This document shows positions 46,639-57,431 of a DNA stretch of 64,000 nucleotides, one piece after another; position 1 is the stretch's first letter, and each line of letters opens with the position of its first letter. The position numbers and the translations under genes are program-made. The stretch spans positions 1,798,001 to 1,862,000 of the forward strand of contig NZ_CP059570.1 of NCBI RefSeq assembly GCF_014055005.1. The letters run 5' to 3'. This stretch comes from Neisseria dentiae (GTDB taxonomy: Bacteria > Pseudomonadota > Gammaproteobacteria > Burkholderiales > Neisseriaceae). Below the pieces are notes generated by a model. That model was not told the origin of the DNA and did not search any database. It was given only the letters and a program-made list of their open reading frames with translations.

Positions 46639-46994
46639 GGCGTGCAGTCACAATATTTTCAACCACATCGCAATAATCCGGATTTTTATTGCCGCCGCAA
46701 ATGAAGTCCAATCTCTTCGCATAACGTGTGGCAATACCCCGCTAACGTTTAAAATCCAAAAAGCAGTTTTCTACCAAGTTATGCAGTATCCAGAAAACGG
46801 CATTGATTAATCACCTGTTATCTATTGCCTAACCGCATCGGCTGCTTTTTCGCCCTAGCAGATGGGTTTCAATAAGGCTACATTGATGGTCAGTAAGGTT
46901 GTAATTGGGACTACTCTATTTAAGGCGGGGCAACGCCGTATCGTTTTTATTTTGTTTTGCTATACAATAGGGTTTTTCCCGCTTCCCCCGTTTC
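46639..46994. other. IS-relic-filled gap between ribF and recJ
   Basis: No intact gene. It is occupied mostly by IS5-type fragments (46644-46930). The recJ leader is short. Confidence 0.6.
46644..46930 (-). mobile_element. IS5-family (IS1301-like) relic
   Basis: 46644-46780 is almost identical to 19230-19365 (CACAATATTTTCAACCACAT, AAAAGCAGTTTTCTACCAAG) and encodes the transposase C-terminus (VENCFLDFKR, GNKNPDYCDVVENIV). 46850-46930 resembles its N-terminal coding end. The middle is deleted; dead element. Confidence 0.7.
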
Positions 46995-48716
46995 ATGCCT
47001 GCCAAAATCCAAACCCGCCCGTTCAACCAAACCGTTTGCCAAAGCCTGATCGAAGCCGGCGCCGACCCTTTGCTGGCGCGCCTGTGCGCCGCACGCGATG
47101 TGGCCTCCCCTGCCGAACTCGAAGACAAACTGGCCGCGCTGCTGCCCTATCAGGGGCTGAAAAACTGCACGGCGGCGGCGGTGCGGCTGGCCGACGCGGT
47201 GCAGCGTCGCGAAAAAATCCTGATTGTGGCCGATTATGATGCCGACGGCGCCACCGCCTGTGCCGTCGGCATGAAAGGCTTGGCCGCAATGGGCGCGGCG
47301 GTGGATTTTCTCGTGCCCAACCGTTTCGAACACGGCTACGGCCTCACGCCCGAGCTGGCCGAAATCGCCGCCGCCCGAGGCACAGATTTGCTGGTTACGG
47401 TGGATAACGGCATCGCCAGCCTCGCCGGCGTGGCGCGTGCGCAGGAATTGGGCATCGACGTTTTGATTACCGACCACCACCTGCCCGCCGAGCGCGTGCC
47501 AAACTGCATCATCGTCAACCCCAATCAGGCGGGCTGCACGTTTGCCAGCAAAAGCTTGGCGGGCGTGGGGGTAATTTTTTACGTTTTAATGGCTTTGCGT
47601 GCCGAATTGCGCGGGCGCGGCCATTTCAGGCCGTCTGAACACGCCAATCCGGTTTCAGACGGCCTGCCCGAACCCAATTTGGGCGAACTGCTCGATTTGG
47701 TGGCGCTGGGTACGGTGGCCGACGTGGTGCCGCTCGACCACAACAACCGCATTCTCGTGTCGCAGGGTTTGAAGCGTATGCGTTCGGGCAAAATGCGCCC
47801 CGGCATCCGCGCCCTCTTTGACGTGGCGCGGCGCGACTGGCGCAAAGCGCAGCCTTTCGACATGGGCTTTGCGCTGGGGCCGCGCATCAATGCCGCCGGC
47901 AGGCTCGACGATATGTCGGTGGGCATCGCCTGCCTGCTGGCCGACAGCGACGCCGAAGCGCAAACCCTCGCCGCACACCTAAACGATTTGAACATCGAGC
48001 GGCGCGAAATCGAACAATCCATGCTGCAAGACGCGCTCAATGCCTTTCCCGAATCGCTGCCGGCAAACCAAACCACGCTGGTAGCCTACCGAGGCGATTT
48101 CCACCAAGGCGTTATCGGCATTGTTGCCAGCCGCTTGAAAGACCGCTTCTACCGACCCACCATCGTGTTCGCCCCTGCCGACAACGGCGAAGTGCGCGGC
48201 TCCGGCCGCTCCATTCCCAACCTACACCTGCGCGATGCTTTAGACTTGGTGAGCAAACGCCACCCCGATTTGATTTTAAAGTTCGGCGGCCACGCCATGG
48301 CGGCCGGTTTGAGCATACGAGAACACAACCTCGCTGCGTTTCAGACGGCCTTTGAAAACGTGGTGCGCGAACTGGTTTGCGAAGACGACTTATCGCAAAC
48401 CTACATCACCGACGGCAGCCTGCCCGCCGCCGAACTCACCCTCGCCCAAGCGCAGAACCTCGCCCGCCAAGTGTGGGGGCAGGGTTTCGCGCCGCCGAGC
48501 TTTACCGACGAATTCGCCGTTGTCCGCCAGCAGCCCATGGGCGTGAACCACAAAAAAGTGTGGCTGCAAAAAGACGGCCTCGAATTCGAAGCCATGTTTT
48601 GGCGCTGCACCGAAGAAATCCCCGCGCGCGTGCGCACGGTTTACCGCCCCGTGGCCAACGAATGGCGCAACAATATCGAATTGCAGCTTTATATCGATTA
48701 TTGGGAAGCGGCTTAG
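46995..48716 (+). CDS. recJ: Single-stranded-DNA-specific exonuclease RecJ
   Basis: A 573-residue 5'-3' ssDNA exonuclease for RecF-pathway and mismatch repair. It has DHH-phosphatase motifs VADYDADGATACAV (about 75), DLLVTVDNGIAS and LITDHHLPAERVPN, LGTVADVVPLDHNNR (about 237), and DHHA1 with SGRSIPNLHLRDAL and KFGGHAMAAGLSI (about 430). An inverted uptake-sequence pair is translated at residues about 211-223 (FRPSEHANPVSDGLPEP), apparently an insertion tolerated in a loop. Confidence 0.96.
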   Translation: MPAKIQTRPFNQTVCQSLIEAGADPLLARLCAARDVASPAELEDKLAALLPYQGLKNCTAAAVRLADAVQRREKILIVADYDADGATACAVGMKGLAAMGAAVDFLVPNRFEHGYGLTPELAEIAAARGTDLLVTVDNGIASLAGVARAQELGIDVLITDHHLPAERVPNCIIVNPNQAGCTFASKSLAGVGVIFYVLMALRAELRGRGHFRPSEHANPVSDGLPEPNLGELLDLVALGTVADVVPLDHNNRILVSQGLKRMRSGKMRPGIRALFDVARRDWRKAQPFDMGFALGPRINAAGRLDDMSVGIACLLADSDAEAQTLAAHLNDLNIERREIEQSMLQDALNAFPESLPANQTTLVAYRGDFHQGVIGIVASRLKDRFYRPTIVFAPADNGEVRGSGRSIPNLHLRDALDLVSKRHPDLILKFGGHAMAAGLSIREHNLAAFQTAFENVVRELVCEDDLSQTYITDGSLPAAELTLAQAQNLARQVWGQGFAPPSFTDEFAVVRQQPMGVNHKKVWLQKDGLEFEAMFWRCTEEIPARVRTVYRPVANEWRNNIELQLYIDYWEAA

Positions 48717-48872
48717 TGTGGCAATTAAAAGCCAACGTAGATTCGACCTTAATAAATAAAGATTTATTCGGTTAAAATGTGCACTCATTTTTAACAGCAC
48801 AGTTTTCAGACGGTCTATTGAACTTGTTTAAAACCGTATTCTATTAATTATACTTAAATTTAAGAGATTACT

Positions 48873-50546
<1,674 letters not shown>

Positions 50547-50558
50547 GCTGATATTGAA

Positions 50559-50588
50559 TGCCTGTCTGAACAGTTTTCAGGCAGGCAT
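50559..50588 (+). terminator. ettA terminator made of TGCCTGTCTGAA-type uptake sequences
   Basis: TGCCTGTCTGAA (50559-50570) and TTCAGGCAGGCA (50577-50588) form a hairpin 12 bases past the stop. The first is an exact 12-mer of the dialect recalled as TG-wadDUS, unlike the AG-DUS used elsewhere in the window. Confidence 0.78.
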
Positions 50589-50645
50589 TCAATGTGCCGA
50601 TTATTTATTTCAATTTTCTCCACAATTTTCCCAAGCACGCTTACC

Positions 50646-53600
50646 ATGACTGCCTTGCAAACTTTGCTTTCACACTTCCGCCAACAATCCCAATCCGTAC
50701 GTGATCAGGGCACCGCCTTCGAACGGCTGATGACAGATTATTTCCAAACCGAACCCTGTTACCGCGACCTGTATCAAACTGTCGAACCCTATGGAAAATG
50801 GGTGGAAAAATATGCAGAAACCTTGGATTTAGGCAGTAAAACCGATGCTGGAATCGATTTGGTGGCAACTACTTTCAACGGCGAGCATCATGCCGTCCAA
50901 TGTAAGAACTATGCCGAAGATTACACGGTTAAAAAGCAAGACATCGACAGCTTTTTTACCGCTTCCGGCAAACATTATTTCAGTAACCGCATTATTGTCA
51001 GCACGACCGACCATTGGTCAAAAAATGCGGAAGACGCATTGACTGACCAACAGATACCGGTTTCTAAAATTACGCTGAATGCATTGGAAAACAGCGTTAT
51101 CGACTGGTCAAAATACCATATAGATAACCAACCTGCTGTCAAAATCCAAAAACAATTGCGCCAACATCAGCAGCAAGCGTTACAGGCAGTAGACAAAGGA
51201 TTTGCCCGCGGTGAAACACGCGGCAAACTGATTATGGCCTGCGGCACGGGTAAAACCTTTACTTCTCTTCGTATTGCCGAGCATCTGGCCGGCAAGGGTA
51301 AACGTGTACTGTTTCTGGTTCCCAGCCTTTCCCTGTTAAGCCAGACTTTGCGCGAATGGACGCAAGATTCCATTCTGAAACTGCGTAATTTCGCCGTATG
51401 TTCGGACAGTGAAGTCGGCAAGAAGAAAGTCGATGACGACCGCACCCATTTACGTCCCAGCGATTTGGAATTTCCCGCCACAACCCATGCCAAAAGCCTG
51501 TTTCAGGCAGCCACCGCGCTGCACGATGCCGAGCATATGACGGTTGTCTATTCCACCTATCACTCCATCGATGTTATACACCAAGCACAAAAACAATACG
51601 GCCTGCCCGAATTCGATTTAATCATCTGCGACGAAGCACACCGCACAACCGGCGCAACATTCGACGGTGATGACGAATCTGCCTTTGTCCGCATTCATGA
51701 TGCCGACTATATCCAAGGCGCCAAGCGGCTGTATATGACCGCAACCCCGCGTATTTACGGCGAAACCGCCAAAGCCGCCGAGGGAGTGGTTTTGTATTCG
51801 ATGGACAATGAAGCCCATTACGGCAAAGAATTCTTCGTACTTACCTTCTCACAAGCCGTTTCAGACGGACTATTGGTAGACTATAAAGTGATTGTACTGG
51901 CTATTGAAGAAAGCCATATCCAGCGCCGCATTCAAAATCTGCTTACCGACGGCAACAACGAATTGAAAGTAGACGATGCCGCCAAAATTGTCGGCTGCTG
52001 GAAAGCTCTATCCAAATACGGCCTGACAGGAGAAGAAGGTTCTTTATATCATCCGATGCGTCGCGCCGTTGCATTTTGCCAAGTGATTGAAAAAGAATAC
52101 AAAGGCAGCAAACACAAAGTCAGCTCCAAGCTGATTGCCGAAATGTTTCAAGCCGTAATAGAGGAATACCAGCAAGCCGAACGTAAAGCGCTGCTGGAAC
52201 ACAATTCCGAACTGAAATTACCTCCACAACTAGCCATGATCTGCGAAGCCGCACACGTTGACGGCGGCATGAACGCCGGCGAAAAAGAAAGCAAACTGCA
52301 ATGGCTCAAAGCAGAATTACCCGACAACACCTGTCGCATCTTGTCTAACGTACGCTGCCTGTCTGAAGGTGTAGATGTGCCCGCATTGGATGCCGTGCTG
52401 TTTCTTACACCACGTAATTCGCAAGTAGACGTAGTGCAGTCGGTCGGTCGCGTCATGCGCCGTGCCGAAGGCAAAAAGCAAGGTTATGTGATTTTGCCGG
52501 TAGTCATTCCCGCCGGAGTAGAAGCCGAAGATGCACTGGACAAAAACGAAAACTACAAAGTCGTCTGGCAGGTATTAAACGCACTGCGCGCGCATGACGA
52601 CCGTTTTGACGCCATGATCAACAAGCTGGAGTTCAACGGCAAAGACACCCATAAAATGGAAGTGATCGCCATTGCCGATAAAGTAACCCCGAAAGTCAAA
52701 CGCACCGGCAAAAAAGACCAAACCTTAAGAGACGCACAAGCCGGCTATAGCATTGGCAGCAACGATGCGCCGATACCGCCGATACAAAAAGAAATCCAAT
52801 TTGAAATCGGCGAAATCGAGCGCACCCTCTACGCCAAAATCGTTAAAAAATGCGGCAACCGCCACCATTGGGAAGACTGGGCAGGCGACATCGCCAAAAT
52901 TGCCCGCACCCATATCGACAGCATTACCGCCATTCTTGAAAATCCCGACAATACCGCCGAACAAAACGCCTTTGCCGAATTCTCCGCCGAATTGCGCGAT
53001 GATTTGAACAACGCCGTAACCGATGCAGAAATCATCGAAATGCTGGCGCAGCACATGATTACCAAACCCGTGTTCGATGCCCTGTTTGAACAATACAGCT
53101 TTGCCGAGCACAACCCCATGAGCCGCGCCATGCAAAACGTATTGGATTTGCTGCAAGCCAAAAACCTGCACAAAGAACGCAATACCCTGCAATCGTTCTA
53201 CGATTCCGTACACCTGCGCGCCAGCGGCATCGAAACCGCCGAAGGCAAGCAAAAAATCGTGGTCGAGTTATACGACAAATTTTTCCGCAACGCCTTCCCG
53301 CGCATGACGGAACGATTGGGTATTGTGTATACGCCTGTTGAAGTAGTGGATTTTATTATCCGCAGCGTGGAAGACGTATTGAAAAACGAATTCCACAGCA
53401 GCCTGAAAGACCAAGGCGTGCACATCATCGACCCGTTTACCGGCACCGGCACCTTTATCACGCGCCTGTTGCAGAGCGGCATTATTCCTACCGATAAGCT
53501 GCCTGAAAAATATCAAAACGAAATCCACGCCAACGAAATCGTTTTGCTGGCTTATTACATTGCGGCGATTAATATTGAAGCGACTTATCACGGCATATTA

Positions 53601-55193
53601 CACAACAATATCAACGGCAAAGTTTCAGACGGCAGCGATTATGTTCCATTCAACGGCATTTGTTTAACCGACACCTTCCAAATGTATGAAAAAGGCGATA
53701 TGTTGAATGAATTGCTGGTGGACAACAGCGCACGCAGAAAACGCCAAAAATCATTGGATATTCGCGTGATTATCGGCAATCCGCCCTATTCAGCAGGGCA
53801 GGAGAGCGCAAACGACAACAATGCCAATATTGAATATCTGCATTTGGATAACCGCATTCGTGAAACTTATGCCGAATATTCCAATGCAACATCTACAAAA
53901 AATCTTATGGATAGCTATGTTCGCTCAATACGTTGGGCCAGCGACCGCATCGGCAAACAAGGCGTAATTGGTTTCGTTACAAATGGTGGATTTTTAGAGT
54001 CTAGCTCTGCCGATGGCTTGCGCAAATGCTTGGTTGATGAATTTTCCAGCTTGTATATTTTCCATTTACGCGGCAATGCCCGCACATCGGGAGAGCGTCG
54101 TCGTAAAGAAAAAGATAATGTTTTTGGACAAGGTACACGTACACCAATTGCCATTTCCATTTTAGTGAAAAATCCCAATGCCACCGAACAAGGCAAAATT
54201 TATTTTCACGACATTGGCGACTATTTAAGCCGAGATGAAAAATTGGCCATGATTAGCGAATACGGCAGCATTAACGGTATTTCTGAACAGAATGGCTGGC
54301 AAGAAATTCAACCCGATGAATTTAACGATTGGCTCAATCAACGCGATCCGAATTTTGATAACTATATTAGTTTAGGAGATAAAAAAGATAAGGATGCTGT
54401 AACTGTATTTGACAATTACTCTTTAGGACTTGGTACAAATAGAGATGCTTGGGTATACAATTTTTCTCATAAAGATTTAGAGAAAAATATGGAAGCAATG
54501 ATTGGGTGTTATAACTCGGAAGTTCAAAGATTTAAAGAAGCATTAGATAGAGGTTTATCATTAAATATTAATGATTTCATTGAGAAAGATGAAACTAAAA
54601 TCAGTTGGTCAAGTAGTCTTGTTCCAAAAGTAGAAAAAGGAATTTTGGCAAAATTTAATCCCGATAAAATAGTAATTGGTGTTTATAGACCATTTTCCAA
54701 ACAATTTATTTATTATGACAAAATGATGAATCATCGTATTGGACAAATGCCACAAATTTTTCCAAATATAACAGCTTTCAATCAAGTTATTAGTATCACA
54801 GGACGCGGTGCAACCAAAGAATTTTCCGCCTTGATAACGGACGAAATTCCTGATTTGGAAATGATTTCCAAAGGGCAGTGTTTCCCAATGAATTTGTATG
54901 AAGAAAATGGAGTGATTACACAAGGTATAGACGCAGACGCAATGACGGCAGACGCAACGCAACGCAACGCAACGCAACGCAACGCAACGCAACGCAACGC
55001 AACGCAAATTATACACGACAGCAGTCAACGACAGTCAATACCGAGCAGCAGCATAGAGAATCTGACGATTTGCCTGACAGTAACGGGCAGCAAAGGCTTC
55101 TCGGTGCTGATGACGGACACACTGCCCGATTTGCACTTGATTGGCGACGCACAATGTTTCCCAATGTTTCTTTACGAAACGGAGGAAGCATAA
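50646..55193 (+). CDS. Type ISP restriction-modification enzyme: nuclease, translocase, N6A methyltransferase
   Basis: A 1515-residue single-chain RM protein of the LlaGI/LlaBIII kind. Mrr-like nuclease: F25-E26, GIDLVA (D71) and VQCK (Q85, K87). SF2 translocase: Walker A ACGTGKT (198-204), CDEAH (328-332), and late motifs SEGVDVPALD and QSVGRVMRRAEG. Gamma-type N6-adenine methyltransferase: motif I IIDPFTGTGTF (near 929) and motif IV NPPY (1045-1048). Target recognition follows, with a marked AT-rich stretch at 54370-54940. Residues about 1437-1453 are encoded by ten AACGC units. The C-terminus repeats an earlier motif (CFPMNLYEE, then CFPMFLYETEEA). The rest of the family's C-terminal domain is in the next frame, overlapping at TAATG. 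I start at MTALQTLLSHF; an ATG at 50592 is also possible. Confidence 0.9.
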   Translation: MTALQTLLSHFRQQSQSVRDQGTAFERLMTDYFQTEPCYRDLYQTVEPYGKWVEKYAETLDLGSKTDAGIDLVATTFNGEHHAVQCKNYAEDYTVKKQDIDSFFTASGKHYFSNRIIVSTTDHWSKNAEDALTDQQIPVSKITLNALENSVIDWSKYHIDNQPAVKIQKQLRQHQQQALQAVDKGFARGETRGKLIMACGTGKTFTSLRIAEHLAGKGKRVLFLVPSLSLLSQTLREWTQDSILKLRNFAVCSDSEVGKKKVDDDRTHLRPSDLEFPATTHAKSLFQAATALHDAEHMTVVYSTYHSIDVIHQAQKQYGLPEFDLIICDEAHRTTGATFDGDDESAFVRIHDADYIQGAKRLYMTATPRIYGETAKAAEGVVLYSMDNEAHYGKEFFVLTFSQAVSDGLLVDYKVIVLAIEESHIQRRIQNLLTDGNNELKVDDAAKIVGCWKALSKYGLTGEEGSLYHPMRRAVAFCQVIEKEYKGSKHKVSSKLIAEMFQAVIEEYQQAERKALLEHNSELKLPPQLAMICEAAHVDGGMNAGEKESKLQWLKAELPDNTCRILSNVRCLSEGVDVPALDAVLFLTPRNSQVDVVQSVGRVMRRAEGKKQGYVILPVVIPAGVEAEDALDKNENYKVVWQVLNALRAHDDRFDAMINKLEFNGKDTHKMEVIAIADKVTPKVKRTGKKDQTLRDAQAGYSIGSNDAPIPPIQKEIQFEIGEIERTLYAKIVKKCGNRHHWEDWAGDIAKIARTHIDSITAILENPDNTAEQNAFAEFSAELRDDLNNAVTDAEIIEMLAQHMITKPVFDALFEQYSFAEHNPMSRAMQNVLDLLQAKNLHKERNTLQSFYDSVHLRASGIETAEGKQKIVVELYDKFFRNAFPRMTERLGIVYTPVEVVDFIIRSVEDVLKNEFHSSLKDQGVHIIDPFTGTGTFITRLLQSGIIPTDKLPEKYQNEIHANEIVLLAYYIAAINIEATYHGILHNNINGKVSDGSDYVPFNGICLTDTFQMYEKGDMLNELLVDNSARRKRQKSLDIRVIIGNPPYSAGQESANDNNANIEYLHLDNRIRETYAEYSNATSTKNLMDSYVRSIRWASDRIGKQGVIGFVTNGGFLESSSADGLRKCLVDEFSSLYIFHLRGNARTSGERRRKEKDNVFGQGTRTPIAISILVKNPNATEQGKIYFHDIGDYLSRDEKLAMISEYGSINGISEQNGWQEIQPDEFNDWLNQRDPNFDNYISLGDKKDKDAVTVFDNYSLGLGTNRDAWVYNFSHKDLEKNMEAMIGCYNSEVQRFKEALDRGLSLNINDFIEKDETKISWSSSLVPKVEKGILAKFNPDKIVIGVYRPFSKQFIYYDKMMNHRIGQMPQIFPNITAFNQVISITGRGATKEFSALITDEIPDLEMISKGQCFPMNLYEENGVITQGIDADAMTADATQRNATQRNATQRNATQIIHDSSQRQSIPSSSIENLTICLTVTGSKGFSVLMTDTLPDLHLIGDAQCFPMFLYETEEA
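54956..55005 (+). repeat. Pentanucleotide tract (AACGC)10 in the RM gene
   Basis: Ten perfect AACGC units in coding sequence, read as repeats of T-Q-R-N-A. Five bases per unit means any gain or loss changes the frame. With 9 units, translation passes into the frame of the 55193-55927 gene, which is open from the tract onward. With 11 units, it stops at TAG 55054-55056. Confidence 0.95.
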
Positions 55194-55927
55194 TGAGCCA
55201 GTCAGACTTGTTTACCCAAGGCATGCCGTCTGAAAAGCAACCTGCACAGAAAAAACTTGTTCGTCGTTCTGCGATTACTGATGACGCTTTGGCACATTTC
55301 AGGCAGCCTTATTCACCCGAAGATGCAGAAAATATCAGTAAAGAAGATATTTTCTATTACATTTACGGCTTGTTGCACAGCGAAGAATACCGAGAGCGTT
55401 ATGCCGATAATTTGAGTAAACAATTACCGCGCATTCCACGCATGAAAAATTATGCCGACTTTGCCGATTTTGCCCAAGCCGGTCGGGATTTGGCGGCGCT
55501 GCACCTGTATTATGAAACCGTGCCGATGTATCAGGGCGTGAAATTTTCAGGCAGCCTGAAAGGGTTGAAACTGACACCTCAGCAGATTATCGGCGGCGAA
55601 GCCGAAGATTTCCGCGTGGTAAAAATGAAGTTTGCCAAAAAAGACGATAAAACCCGCGTGGTCTATAACGGCAAAATTACGGTGGAAAATATTCCCGAAA
55701 CTGCTTACGACTACATCGTCAACGGCAAACCAGCATTGGAGTGGGTAATGGAACGTCAAGCCGTTACCACCGATAAAAAATCCGGCATCACCAACGACGC
55801 CAACGACTGGGCCATTGAAACCATGGGCAATCCGCGCTACCCGTTGGAGTTGTTTTTACGTGTTATCACCGTAAGCCTGGAAACACAGAAAATCGTCAAT
55901 GCATTGCCTAAATTGGATATTGTATAA
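55193..55927 (+). CDS. Type ISP RM enzyme, C-terminal specificity portion in separate frame
   Basis: A 244-residue product matching the C-terminal part of type ISP enzymes: ITDDALAHFRQPYSPEDAEN, ISKEDIFYYIYGLLHSEEYR, LPRIPRMKNYADFADFAQAG, YDYIVNGKPALEWVMERQAV, DANDWAIETMGNPRYPLELF. In relatives this is continuous with the methyltransferase chain. Here its ATG overlaps the previous stop (TAATG), suggesting coupled translation, so the two parts may act as subunits. Two exact foreign-dialect uptake 12-mers lie within it: AGGCTGCCTGAA (minus strand, 55298-55309) and AGGCAGCCTGAA (55549-55560). Confidence 0.85.
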   Translation: MSQSDLFTQGMPSEKQPAQKKLVRRSAITDDALAHFRQPYSPEDAENISKEDIFYYIYGLLHSEEYRERYADNLSKQLPRIPRMKNYADFADFAQAGRDLAALHLYYETVPMYQGVKFSGSLKGLKLTPQQIIGGEAEDFRVVKMKFAKKDDKTRVVYNGKITVENIPETAYDYIVNGKPALEWVMERQAVTTDKKSGITNDANDWAIETMGNPRYPLELFLRVITVSLETQKIVNALPKLDIV

Positions 55928-55936
55928 AGTTGGTGC

Positions 55937-56039
55937 AGCCGATAAGAAACGCCGCTTAGGTGAAGAGGGAGCGAAACCGAAACCGGTAACGCGTTAAACC
56001 GATATTGAATGCCTGTCTGAAAAGTTTTTCAGACAGGCA
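55937..56039 (+). repeat. Duplicate of the ettA 3' end and terminator
   Basis: It repeats 50471-50588 (AGCCGATAAGAAACGCCGCT ... GGTAACGCGTTAA ... GATATTGAATGCCTGTCTGA) with a 15-base internal deletion. It ends in a perfect inverted pair of TGCCTGTCTGAA (56010-56021 and 56028-56039). With the true ettA end it brackets the RM genes. Confidence 0.9.
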
Positions 56040-57244
56040 GAGACCTTTGCGAAATACCAGCTACTCCATCCAAACGGTTACCTGAACAATCAAGGTAACC
56101 GTTTTTGCATTTTCAGACGTGTTTCTCGTCCATATTTCCCTCAATTAGCCCCTTTATCGGGGTGTCCATTGCCTTTTCAGGCAGCAGCAGGCACACGAAG
56201 CCTGTTGGCTGCCTTTAGCAGGTTCAGGCACACCGCTTTCAAATGGCTTTGCGCCAGCACTTTCCGTAAGCCAAAATAACGCGCTCTTTTACAGCCGAAC
56301 TTCCGGTGCAGCGTACCGAAGGTTTACTCGACCACATAACGCACTTTCGACAGCTGCGTATTGCGCTGTTTCTCATGCTCCGTTAAAGGTTTGCCCCGGT
56401 GTGCCTTACGCATAATGCCGTCGGATAGCTGTTTGCTTTGCAGATGTTCCCGGTTGGCTTTACTGTCATACCCTTTATCGGCATAGACGGTTGTTCCGGG
56501 TGCGATGCCGTCCAACAGCGGTTCGAAATGGTTGCATTCATGGGCGTTGGCCGGAGTGATGTGCAGTTTCTCGATATAGCCTTCTGAATCGGTGCGGGTG
56601 TGTTGTTTGTAGCCCAAGGTGAATTTGCCCTCTTTCTTCACCCAGCGCGCATCCTTGTCTTTGCTGGGCAAGGTTTCGGCGGTGATGCCGTTTTCATCGG
56701 TTTCGATAGCCTGACGCTGTTTGCCTCCGGCAGTTTGGATGATGGTGGCGTCAATTACTGCCGCCGGGGCTTTCTCTATTTTTAAGCCTTTTTGGGTCAG
56801 CTGGCAGTTAATCAGTTCGAGAAGCCGGGCTAAGGTGTCATCCTGTGCCAGCCAATTGCGGAAACGGCAGAGGGTGCTGTGGTCAGGTAAGGAGACCTCA
56901 TCAAACCCGCAGAAGAAGTAGAAATCCAGACGGGTGGCTAAACAGCGTTCCAATTCCGGATCGGAAAGGCTGTGCCATTGGCCGAGCAATACGGCTTTGA
57001 GCATGGGCAGTAGCGGATAGGCGGGGCGACCGCGGTGGTCGCGGATGTAACGGGTCTTTTGCCGGTTGAGAAGTTGTTCGATGGGCTGCCAATCGAGTAG
57101 CTGGTTAATTTTGAGCAACGGGTAGCTGTCGATATGTTTGCTCATCATTATTTGGGCTTGTTGGTGGAAAAAGCTGTTCATAAAAAACTCCTCTGAATTC
57201 TTTAGGAGAATTTAGAGGAGTTTTGGTTTTTTTGCAAAGGTCTC
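56040..57244 (-). mobile_element. IS1106-like IS5-family element
   Basis: A 1205-bp element with inverted ends GAGACCTTTGCGAAAT (56040) and TTTTTTGCAAAGGTCTC (to 57244). It encodes one transposase, inactivated by a stop codon. It is inserted exactly at the edge of the duplicated ettA terminator. Ends and coding sequence resemble Neisseria IS1106. Confidence 0.85.
56177..57181 (-). pseudogene. IS1106-like transposase with premature stop
   Basis: A DDE transposase: PLLKINQLLDWQPIEQLLNR, GRPAYPLLPMLKAVLLGQWH, DATIIQTAGGKQRQAIETDE, TVYADKGYDSKANREHL. After RYVVE a TAA (56324-56326) replaces a probable glutamine codon. The same frame then continues TFGTLHRKFGCKRARYFGL to a natural end at 56177, so 49 residues containing the last catalytic region are lost. 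Confidence 0.9.
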
Positions 57245-57278
57245 AGGCATTTTTCAAAAATGCCTGCTTTTGTTTCGA

Positions 57279-57307
57279 AAACGCCCGCTGATACGGGCGT
57301 TTTTTTA
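57279..57307. terminator. Hairpin upstream of the cyclodeaminase-like gene
   Basis: AAACGCCCG-CTGATA-CGGGCGTTTTTTT, a strong terminator just right of the IS1106-like element. It would insulate the following operon from read-through. Confidence 0.85.
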
Positions 57308-57431
57308 TGGGATGGGCCGTCTGAAACGTATTTTCCGCTTCGCAGACGGTTTTGCCGATTTTTTCTATTTCTGCTTCAGGGCAGGTGAAATAATGGCCTC
57401 ACCTCTACACTGATGAAGAAGGAGTTTTCCG

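Noticed and set aside
54956..55005. Short direct repeats resembling a CRISPR or satellite array
   Set aside because: The unit is 5 bases with no spacers and lies in a coding frame; it is a simple-sequence tract. No CRISPR array was seen anywhere in the window.
55070..55192. TTG start at 55070 for the type ISP C-terminal gene
   Set aside because: The ATG at 55193 overlaps the upstream stop (TAATG), follows a GGAGG sequence and begins family-like sequence; the earlier codons matter only for the fused form.
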